Below are positions 1 to 6,490 of a stretch of DNA of 8,392 nucleotides, one piece after another. Location: positions 1 through 8,392 of the forward strand of contig JAMOQA010000465.1 in the NCBI GenBank assembly GCA_027064265.1, in the 5' to 3' direction. This DNA comes from Acidobacteriota bacterium. Lineage in GTDB: Bacteria > Acidobacteriota > Polarisedimenticolia > J045. Numbering within the stretch: the first letter of the stretch is position 1; each line of letters starts with the position of its first letter. The notes below the pieces were generated by a model. The model saw only the letters and a list, made by a program, of their open reading frames with translations. It had not been told where the DNA came from and searched no databases. The translations under genes were made by a program, and so were the position numbers.

Positions 1-36
1 TCCAGAGCGAACCTGGTGATCGCGGTGACGATTTCG

Positions 37-1965
37 TCAGCGACCGCCTCCGCCCGAGAGGTCGACGTAGCGCGGGTTGAAGCGGACGTCCGCGGATTCC
101 CGCAGGGCCTGGATCTTCTGCTCGACCAGGCGCTGGGCCCGGGGCGAGACGAGGGCGCCACGGATCTCGTCGGCCTCCCGGGGAAGCCTGTCCCAGTCCG
201 GTTCCTCGCGGGAGATCACCCGCAGCACCACCTCCGCCCGGGCGGCGTCGATCGGGTCGCTGACCTGTCCCGGCTCGACGGAGAAGGCGGCCTCCTCGAC
301 CGCCGGATCCTTCCCGACCTCCGGCAGCTCCTGGCCGCGGACGAAGGCGGGGTCGGTCTTGCGGAGCTTGATCTTCAGGCGCTTCGCGGCCCGGGCCAGG
401 TCGCCCCGGGACTTCGCGAGGGCGTCCGCGAGGGCCTTGCGGGCCGCTTCCCGGGCTTTCTCCGCCCGGTACGCGGCGAGCACCGCCGCCCGGTTCTCCT
501 CGAGGGGGGGCAGCCAGTTCGGAATCACCTCCTTGACCGTGGCGACCGCGGCCCCGCGGGGAAGCTCGACGACGCCGGTCACCTGGCCGGGCTCGACGTC
601 GAAGATCGCCTCGACCAGGGCGGGCACCGGGCCGAGCCCGGGGATCGTGCTCGAGCGGGTGACCACGCCCGCGTCACGGACCTGGAGCCCCATTTCCTCG
701 GCGACCCGGGCGAGGTCCTCGGCCGTCTTCACCTTGGCGCGCAGCTCGGCGGCGACCTTCTTCGCCTCCTCCCGGAGCCGGGGGAACCGGAGCTGGCTCT
801 CGATCTGTCCACGGACCTCCTCGAACGGGCGGACCCCGGCTTCCCGGACCTCCTCGAGCAGGATGACGTGCCAGCCGTAGGGTGTCTTCACCGGGTCGGA
901 GATCGCCCCGGGGGCCATGGAGAAGACCGCTTCCTCGAATTCCGGCACCATCCTGCCCCGGGAGAACCAGCCGAGCTCCCCGCCCACCTTCTTCGAGCCG
1001 GGGTCGTCCGAGTACTTCTTCGCGAGGGTGGCGAAGTCCTCTCCCGCCCGGGCGCGGGCCGCGAGCTCCTCGGCCTTCTTCCGGGCGGCCTCCTGCTCCT
1101 TCGGGGAAGCGTCGGGAGCCACCTTGACCAGGATGTGGCGGGCCCGGCGCTCCTCGGGGCGGGTGAAGAGGTCCTGGTGTTCCTCGTAGTACTTCTTCAG
1201 TTCTTCCTCCGGGATCTTCACCCGGTCGGCCACCGCCCGGTCGTCGACGAGGACGAAGATGGCGCGTCGCCCCTCGCCCCGGGACCAGCGGTCGCGGTGC
1301 GCCTCGTAGAACGCCCGCAGGTCGGCCTCGCTCGGCTCGACCTTCTTCTCGTACCGCTCCAGCGGCAGGGCGAGGTACTCGAACGTGACCTTCTCGTGGC
1401 GCCGGCGGAAGGCGTCGCGCACCTCGTCCTCGGTGACAACCACGCCCCGGGCGACGAGGGCCTGCCACTTGCGGTAGAGCAGGTCGTCCGCCAGGGCGGC
1501 CTCGAACTCGGCCACGTTGCGGAACGGCGGGAAGAAGCCCCGCGCGATCATCTCCTCGTACTTCTTCTTGCCGACGAACGTCCCGCCCGGGTTGAACTGG
1601 GGGAACTGGAGGATCGCGTTCGCCAGCTCCTTGCGGGAGACCTCGAGCCCGAGTCGCCGGGCGTCCTGGCAGACCAGCTCCTTGCGGACCAGCTGTTCCG
1701 CCACCTGGTAGCCGAGGTTGATCTGCTTCGCGATCTCCTCGTAGCGCTTGCCGAACATCCGGCGGTACTGCTCGTCCTGCCGCTGGGCCTGCTCGCGCCA
1801 CACGGAGGCCGGGATCTCCTCCCCGTTGACCGTCGCCACCCAGTCCTCGCCGGCGGCCCGGCCACCACGCCACCAGGACACGCCGAAGAACAGGGCGAAG
1901 CTCGCGATCACGAACCACAGGATCCACTTGAGGTGCTTGAGGTTCTCACGAAAGACGTTGAGCAC
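37..1965 (-). CDS. ppiD: PpiD-like membrane-anchored parvulin peptidyl-prolyl isomerase
   Basis: 642-aa periplasmic folding factor, likely helping newly exported envelope proteins fold after leaving the Sec translocon (known role of PpiD). Residues about 13-29 form one N-terminal membrane anchor with a short basic cytoplasmic tail (RENLKHLK). A SurA/PpiD-type N-terminal chaperone region follows (about 40-270), then a complete parvulin domain (about 272-372). The parvulin signature residues are visible: RARHILV with H277, GGELGWF at 328-334, M339, F343 and GWHVI with H366. Two later stretches (about 427-480 and 535-586) repeat the 'VEPGQV' turn of parvulin domains but lack the catalytic set, as in PpiD C-termini. 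Length is close to E. coli PpiD (623 aa). The start is GTG, preceded at 8 nt by a good Shine-Dalgarno, GGGAGGA (complement of 1974-1980). The gene is divergent from the FecR gene, and its upstream region is occupied by an inverted-repeat element. It could equally be labelled a SurA N-terminal domain protein; family assignment is firm, exact orthology to PpiD less so. Confidence 0.9.
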   Translation of the reverse strand: MLNVFRENLKHLKWILWFVIASFALFFGVSWWRGGRAAGEDWVATVNGEEIPASVWREQAQRQDEQYRRMFGKRYEEIAKQINLGYQVAEQLVRKELVCQDARRLGLEVSRKELANAILQFPQFNPGGTFVGKKKYEEMIARGFFPPFRNVAEFEAALADDLLYRKWQALVARGVVVTEDEVRDAFRRRHEKVTFEYLALPLERYEKKVEPSEADLRAFYEAHRDRWSRGEGRRAIFVLVDDRAVADRVKIPEEELKKYYEEHQDLFTRPEERRARHILVKVAPDASPKEQEAARKKAEELAARARAGEDFATLAKKYSDDPGSKKVGGELGWFSRGRMVPEFEEAVFSMAPGAISDPVKTPYGWHVILLEEVREAGVRPFEEVRGQIESQLRFPRLREEAKKVAAELRAKVKTAEDLARVAEEMGLQVRDAGVVTRSSTIPGLGPVPALVEAIFDVEPGQVTGVVELPRGAAVATVKEVIPNWLPPLEENRAAVLAAYRAEKAREAARKALADALAKSRGDLARAAKRLKIKLRKTDPAFVRGQELPEVGKDPAVEEAAFSVEPGQVSDPIDAARAEVVLRVISREEPDWDRLPREADEIRGALVSPRAQRLVEQKIQALRESADVRFNPRYVDLSGGGGR

Positions 1966-1991
1966 GGGCAGAGTCCTCCCAGCAAACCCGG

Positions 1992-2020
1992 ATTATGCAT
2001 GATCCCTCCGGCCGAACCAC
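1992..2020 (-). promoter_or_regulatory. Possible promoter for ppiD inside the left end of the element
   Basis: On the minus strand, CATAAT (complement of 1992-1997) matches the sigma-70 -10 consensus TATAAT at 5 of 6 bases. It is one of few AT-rich patches in the gap. It would start transcription near 1985, giving a leader of about 20 nt that still includes the ppiD Shine-Dalgarno. The matching -35 position at 17-bp spacing reads GTGGTT, a poor match, so this is a weak call resting on the -10 and its location. Confidence 0.3.
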
Positions 2021-2067
2021 CGGATCTGCACGCTGGTCGGGCCCTGCGGGCCCTCTCGCCCGTACTC

Positions 2068-2118
2068 GGCGCTGAACACCCTGCGGCGTACCCGAGGTAC
2101 GCCTCGGGTGTTCAGGCC
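2068..2118. other. Strong hairpin core of the intergenic element
   Basis: The centre of the element folds into a long stem: GGC/GCC (2068-2070 with 2116-2118, one bulged G), then a perfect 10-bp stem (2072-2081 with 2106-2115), a small asymmetric internal loop (TGC against TC), and a perfect 8-bp stem closed by CGA (2085-2092, loop 2093-2095, 2096-2103). The structure is symmetric enough to form from either strand. No T-tract follows on either side, so it is not a classic intrinsic terminator, and it lies between divergent genes, where a terminator is not expected. Confidence 0.8.
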
Positions 2119-2182
2119 TCCGTGCGGGCGATCCAGCGCGCATCTACGGCGTTTCGCCTCGGAGGTTCATGCATGATCCGGG

Positions 2183-2389
2183 CTGAGCCCCGGCAGGGCG
2201 CACGGAATCTACCCGAACCGGCCGGGGGGGGCAAGTTCGCGTCGTGCCGGGATTTGCACGCCCGGACGGCGGGAACCAAGTTGGAAACGGGGCGGACCGC
2301 TCCGTCCGGAGGGGACGGGCGCGAAGCGCTCCCGGCGGCCGGGGGCCGTTCCGCGACGACGGGATGGCCGGACCCGGGGAGAGGGCCGG
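2183..2389. other. GC-rich gap upstream of the FecR gene, no gene seen
   Basis: This 207-bp stretch between the inverted-repeat element and the FecR gene start holds no convincing reading frame, RNA gene or promoter. It contains a run of eight G residues (2224-2231), a small hairpin CGGAC/GTCCG (2293-2297 with 2304-2308) and the purine-rich ribosome-binding site GGGGAGAGGG (2376-2385) just before the start codon. A promoter for the FecR/diguanylate cyclase pair should lie here or in the element, but no good -35/-10 pair could be found by eye. Confidence 0.5.
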
Positions 2390-3832
2390 ATGAACGACGC
2401 GCGGCAGGGCGTGAGGCGACCCTCCACCGTGGCGGTGGAATGGGTCTACGTGCGCTACCGGACCGTCCTCGCCCTGCTGGCGGTCGTGGTCCTCGCCGCC
2501 GGGGGGAGTGCCTGGTGGTGGCTCGCCGACCGGGGCGGTGCCGACCGGGACGCCGCCGACCGGGCGATCGCCCGGGCCGAGGAGCTGGTGGCGCGGGCCC
2601 GGGAGCGGCACGCCGGGACGGAACCCCTTGCGCGTGCGGAGGAACACCTGGCGACCGCCCGGGAAGCGCGGAGCGCCGGCGACTGGGCCGGGGCGGTCGA
2701 CGAGGCGGAGGCCGCGGCGCTTCTCGCCCGGGAGCTCCTCGACCAGGAAGGAACGGGGGAGACCGGGGTCCGGGTCGTCCGGGTCGAGGGGGACGTACGG
2801 ATCAAGCGGGCGGGCCAGTTCCTCTGGGAGGCGGCCACCGAGCGGATGGTGCTCCACGAGGGGGACCAGGTGCGCACCGGCAGCGACGGGACCGCCCGGC
2901 TCCTCTACTTCGATGGCGCGATGATGACGGTCAGCCCCGGGACCCTCCTCGAGATCCGGGAGCTGTTCCGGGACCAGGGGGCGCGTCGTCAGCGGGTGGC
3001 CGAACGCCTGGCCTGGGGGCGCCTGCGGGCGGCGACCCAGGCGCCGCCCGGGATCGACTCGGTGCACGAGGTGGCCACGGAGAACGTCCGGGTGCGCGCC
3101 GGCGGCAACAGCGAGTTCGAGGTGGGACACGACCGGGAGGCGGGCCGTTCCGAGGTCGTCTCCCTGGCGGGCGAGGTCCACCTGGCGACCGGGGGGCGCG
3201 ACGTGCCCCTCCCGGAGAACACCCGGGTCGCCCTCGAGGGAGGGAAGATCGTCGAGCAGGAGCGGCTCCTCGCTCCCCCCGACCTGGTCGCTCCCCCGGA
3301 CCAGAAGGCGTTCCTCGCGCCGCGGGAAGCGCAGGTGAGCCTCTCGTGGGGACCGGTCACCGGGGCCGCGTTCTACCACCTGGTCCTGGCGACCCGCCCC
3401 TTCTTCGCCCAGGCCACCCTGGACCTGGACCACGTGGCCCGGACCTCGGTGGAACTGCCGCCCCTGGCGCCGGGCACCTACTACTGGCGGGTGGCCGCCG
3501 TCGACCGGAAGGGGAACGAGGGGCGCTGGTCCCCGGTGCGGCGGTTCCGGGTCCTCGGCAGCGAGTTCCGGGACCCGGACGATCGCACGCCGCCGGCCCT
3601 GGAAGTCCGGGAGATCCTCGTCGTCGGCGCCAACGCGATCATCCACGGCCGGACCGAGCCCGGCGCCCTGCTCTGGATCGACGGGGAGCGGGTGGACCTG
3701 GAAGACGACGGGAGCTTCACCTGGGTGATCCGGCTCCGCCGGGACGGGGAGAACCGGATCTCCTTCCTCGCCCAGGATGCCGCGGGGAACGAGACCCGCC
3801 GCACGGGGTACGCCTACGTCGATGTCTACTGA
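2390..3832 (+). CDS. FecR-domain envelope protein with fibronectin-like and Ig-like C-terminal regions
   Basis: 480-aa single-pass membrane protein of unknown specific function. Visible order: short basic cytoplasmic tail; one membrane helix (about 25-45, ending AWWWLADR); an Ala/Arg/Glu-rich helical segment (about 50-118), possibly a coiled coil or helical hairpin; a FecR domain (about 126-265), including VEGDVRIKR, the 'L.EGDQVRTGSDGTARLLY' core at 155-173 and 'GTLLEI' at 184-189; a fibronectin III-like beta domain (about 314-388; 'PGTYYWRVAAVD..GNEGRWSP'); and a bacterial Ig-like domain (about 398-480; 'GNETRRTGYAYVDVY'). FecR domains in this family lie in the periplasm and often bind glycans or relay surface signals. 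No anti-sigma N-terminal domain or sigma-factor gene is present, so a classical FecIR role is unlikely. The ATG has a purine-rich ribosome-binding site GGGGAGAGGG. The downstream diguanylate cyclase gene overlaps its end by 11 nt, indicating one transcription unit and a likely shared function. Confidence 0.88.
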   Translation: MNDARQGVRRPSTVAVEWVYVRYRTVLALLAVVVLAAGGSAWWWLADRGGADRDAADRAIARAEELVARARERHAGTEPLARAEEHLATAREARSAGDWAGAVDEAEAAALLARELLDQEGTGETGVRVVRVEGDVRIKRAGQFLWEAATERMVLHEGDQVRTGSDGTARLLYFDGAMMTVSPGTLLEIRELFRDQGARRQRVAERLAWGRLRAATQAPPGIDSVHEVATENVRVRAGGNSEFEVGHDREAGRSEVVSLAGEVHLATGGRDVPLPENTRVALEGGKIVEQERLLAPPDLVAPPDQKAFLAPREAQVSLSWGPVTGAAFYHLVLATRPFFAQATLDLDHVARTSVELPPLAPGTYYWRVAAVDRKGNEGRWSPVRRFRVLGSEFRDPDDRTPPALEVREILVVGANAIIHGRTEPGALLWIDGERVDLEDDGSFTWVIRLRRDGENRISFLAQDAAGNETRRTGYAYVDVY

Positions 3833-5276
3833 GTCGCGGACCGGCCGGGGACGGACCCTCGCGCTCCTGGTGGCCCCTCCGGAGCGGGTCCCGGGCCTGC
3901 TGGCCCCGGGAACCCGGGAGCTGCTCCGCGTGGTCCCCCCGGATCCCCGGGCGATCGCCGGCCGGCTGCCGGCCGCCCCCCTCGTGATCCTCGGGATCCC
4001 GCCGGCGGAGGGGGAACTGGCCACGGCGCTGCGCCAGCTGCGGCGTCGCCGTTCCGGGGCCTCGTGGTATGTCCTCGCCCGTCCCGCCACCCTGGACCGG
4101 CGCGTCGAGGGCTGGGACGGGTGGGTCGAGCAGGGACTCCCCGCCCCCCTGCGGCCCGAGGTGCTCGCCGCCCTGGCGGAGGCCCGGGGCAGCGCCGCCC
4201 GGGCCCTCCGGGCCCTCGGCCGGGCCCGGGCCCGGATGGGGGCCCTCGAGCACCGGCTGGCGATCCTCTCGGACACGATCCAGGCGGCGGGCGCCCTCCT
4301 CGACCCGGGGATGGTCTCCCGTTTCGTCATGGAGCGCGCCGGCGCCCTGGTCGGTTGCCGGCGGTGGCGGCTCTACCGGGTGGACGAGATCGGCGGTCGG
4401 CTGCTCCTCGACGCCGCCGACCGGGAGGAGCAGGAGCATCCGCCGGCCGGGGAGATGCCCCTCGACGCCGGCCTGGCCGGCTGGGTGGCCCGGACCCGGG
4501 CGCAGGTGGTGGTCGAGGCACCGGCGAACGACCCGCGGGTGGACCGGCTCCGGGAATGGCCGGGGCGGGCTCCCCGGGTGGTCCTGGCCCTCCCGCTCGT
4601 GTCCCGGGGACGGGTGATCGGGGTGGCGGAACTGGCCGATCCCCCGGGAGGGAGGTTCCGGCACCCGGAGGTGGGGCTGGTCGAGACCGTGATGGAACCC
4701 GCGGCGGTGGCCCTGGACAACGCCCTCCTCTTCCGCAAGCTGGAGGAGCGGACGGTCACCGACGACCTGACCCACCTCTACAACGCCCGGTTCATGGAGA
4801 ACTACCTGCGGCGGGAGACCAAGCGGGCCCAGCGGTACCGGCACCCGGTCTCCCTCCTGTTCATCGACCTGGACGGGTTCAAGCAGGTCAACGACGTCCA
4901 CGGGCACATGGCCGGGTCCCGCACCCTCGTGGAGGTCGGCGAGGTCCTGCGCCGCAACGTCCGGGAGATCGACGTGGTGGCCCGCTGGGGGGGGGACGAG
5001 TTCGCGGTCGTGCTGCCGGAGACGGGAGGCGAGGGAGCGGTGAAGATGGCGGAACGGCTCCGCGAGCGGATCGCCAGTCACCCGTTCCTCGAGGGGTTCG
5101 GCCTCGACGTGCGGATCTCGGCCAGCATCGGCGTCGCCTCCTGGCCGGAAAACGGACGTACGGCGGAGGAGCTGCTCGCCTCCGCCGACGCGGCGATGTA
5201 CGCCGTCAAGAACTCCGGGAAGAACGGCGTCGCCCGGGCGGCCCCGGTGGCGCCTCCCGAGCCGGTCGGCCCGTGA
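3822..5276 (+). CDS. Diguanylate cyclase: degenerate receiver-like region, GAF and GGDEF domains
   Basis: 484-aa soluble protein expected to make cyclic di-GMP from two GTP. The C-terminal GGDEF domain (about 308-472) has an intact active-site motif GGDEF (390-394), the metal-binding FIDLDGFKQVND region (347-358) and an RxxD product-inhibition site (REID, 381-384) exactly five residues upstream of GGDEF. The middle (about 145-305) is a GAF domain (LALPLVSRGRVIGVAEL; AAVALDNALLF linker helix). The first 120 or so residues have the strand/helix rhythm of a response-regulator receiver (LALLV at 13-17; APLVILGIPP at 52-61; SWYVLA at 81-86), but the phospho-acceptor Asp position is Gly58 and the acidic pair is absent. 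A longer in-frame start at 3777 exists; 3822 was chosen because the overlap with the FecR gene is then only 11 nt and the extra N-terminus (MPRGTRPAARGTPTS) has no domain character. No membrane helix is seen, so sensing is cytoplasmic or through a partner such as the FecR protein. Confidence 0.9.
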   Translation: MSTESRTGRGRTLALLVAPPERVPGLLAPGTRELLRVVPPDPRAIAGRLPAAPLVILGIPPAEGELATALRQLRRRRSGASWYVLARPATLDRRVEGWDGWVEQGLPAPLRPEVLAALAEARGSAARALRALGRARARMGALEHRLAILSDTIQAAGALLDPGMVSRFVMERAGALVGCRRWRLYRVDEIGGRLLLDAADREEQEHPPAGEMPLDAGLAGWVARTRAQVVVEAPANDPRVDRLREWPGRAPRVVLALPLVSRGRVIGVAELADPPGGRFRHPEVGLVETVMEPAAVALDNALLFRKLEERTVTDDLTHLYNARFMENYLRRETKRAQRYRHPVSLLFIDLDGFKQVNDVHGHMAGSRTLVEVGEVLRRNVREIDVVARWGGDEFAVVLPETGGEGAVKMAERLRERIASHPFLEGFGLDVRISASIGVASWPENGRTAEELLASADAAMYAVKNSGKNGVARAAPVAPPEPVGP

Positions 5277-5303
5277 GAAGGGGCGTTCCGGGGCGTTTTT
5301 TCC

Positions 5304-5332
5304 TTGTCGGAAAGCCCCGGGTTCGCTAGCAT
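5304..5332 (+). promoter_or_regulatory. Predicted sigma-70 promoter for the mre operon
   Basis: TTGTCG (5304-5309) and TAGCAT (5327-5332) are separated by exactly 17 bp. Each matches four of the six consensus bases. The -10 is preceded by GC (GCTAGCAT). The pair sits in the gap between the diguanylate cyclase stop and mreB, in a local dip in GC. Transcription would begin about 5339, placing the mreB Shine-Dalgarno in a leader of roughly 35 nt. This implies mreB can be transcribed independently of the upstream FecR/cyclase unit. Confidence 0.55.
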
Positions 5333-5364
5333 TTGCCCGCGACGCGGCCGGCGGCCGCGTCCCC

Positions 5365-5374
5365 GGAGGAACCC

Positions 5375-5377
<3 letters not shown>
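5365..5377 (+). promoter_or_regulatory. Ribosome-binding site and TTG start that define mreB
   Basis: GGAGGA (5365-5370) lies 4-5 nt before a TTG at 5375. An earlier in-frame TTG at 5333 abuts the predicted -10 and lies upstream of the likely transcription start, with no Shine-Dalgarno. Starting at 5375 gives the N-terminus MGLWPRSLLSLFSNDLAIDL, which lines up with the amphipathic N-terminus and 'MFSNDLSIDLGTANT' start region of E. coli MreB. Confidence 0.75.
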
Positions 5378-6406
<1,029 letters not shown>

Positions 6407-6449
6407 CGCCGCTCTTCCAGCGCGGGCCCGCACTCTCCCGGCGACACCA

Positions 6450-6489
6450 GGGGATTCCCGGCTCCCGCGCGCGGTGCGGGAGGGTCCCC
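6450..6489 (+). promoter_or_regulatory. Hairpin covering the mreC ribosome-binding site
   Basis: In the 84-nt mreB-mreC spacer, CTCCCGC (6462-6468) pairs perfectly with GCGGGAG (6476-6482) around a 7-nt loop. GGGGA (6450-6454) pairs with TCCCC (6485-6489), and CC (6458-6459) can pair with GG (6483-6484). The mreC Shine-Dalgarno GGGAGGG (6478-6484) is fully inside the paired 3' side, and the stem base ends one base before the mreC ATG. No T-tract follows, so it is not a terminator. A role in tuning MreC translation relative to MreB, or in mRNA processing, is inference; in such GC-rich DNA some pairing can arise by chance. Confidence 0.5.
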
Positions 6490-6490
6490 G

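Larger units (their letters stand above)
1987..2182. repeat. 196-bp imperfect inverted-repeat element, MITE-like, with ATGCAT termini
   Basis: Seen directly: the left end (1987-2005) reads CCCGGATTATGCATGATCC and the reverse complement of the right end (2164-2182) reads CCCGGATCATGCATGAACC, 17 of 19 identical. The arms continue to match inward. GCACGCTGG (2028-2036) pairs with CCAGCGCGC (2133-2141). TCGCCCGTAC (2056-2065) pairs with GTGCGGGCGA (2122-2131). CTGAACACCC (2072-2081) pairs perfectly with GGGTGTTCAG (2106-2115). GGCGTACC (2085-2092) pairs perfectly with GGTACGCC (2096-2103) around a CGA loop. The left arm carries an extra side hairpin, GGGCCC-TGC-GGGCCC (2039-2053). No reading frame inside is convincing. 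Because ATGCAT is palindromic, ATGCATGATCC also appears as a direct repeat (1995-2005 and 2169-2179). A non-autonomous mobile repeat is the leading inference; a large regulatory hairpin is the alternative. No clear target-site duplication is visible outside the ends. Confidence 0.75.

Noticed and set aside
1..36. Possible next minus-strand gene after ppiD
   Set aside because: Only 36 bases remain and no ATG, GTG or TTG start with a ribosome-binding site can be identified on the minus strand; nothing can be called.
2169..2190. Tiny ORFs starting at the two ATGCATGATCC copies (1996 and 2169), the second with an upstream GGAGG
   Set aside because: They encode about 26 and 5 residues before a stop and overlap the terminal repeats of the element; the shared MHDP start reflects the repeat, not a protein.
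2231..2261. tRNA-like or sigma-54-like signals (GTTCGCGTC; GTGCCGGGATTTGCAC)
   Set aside because: The T-loop signature is wrong and no cloverleaf can be drawn; the -24 element does not match TGGCAC at the required distance from TTGCA.
2022..2261. Near-identical GGATCTGCACGC (2022-2033) and GGATTTGCACGC (2250-2261), 228 bp apart
   Set aside because: One is inside the element and one outside, with no shared flanks; a 12-mer with one mismatch is weak evidence for a duplication or binding site in this composition.
16..3987. A 1,323-codon plus-strand open frame running antisense to ppiD, through the gap and across the FecR gene
   Set aside because: Low-complexity Arg/Gly/Pro/Leu translation with no domain, and it overlaps two well-supported genes; a typical stop-poor shadow frame in very GC-rich DNA. 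The same applies to long minus-strand frames at 2144-4330, 3717-5390 and 5078-7069.
5280..5301. Possible intrinsic terminator after the cyclase (direct repeat GGGGCGTT twice, then six T)
   Set aside because: A T-tract exists (5296-5301), but the bases before it form a direct repeat rather than a good inverted repeat; only a 4-5 bp bulged stem can be drawn, so termination is not supported.
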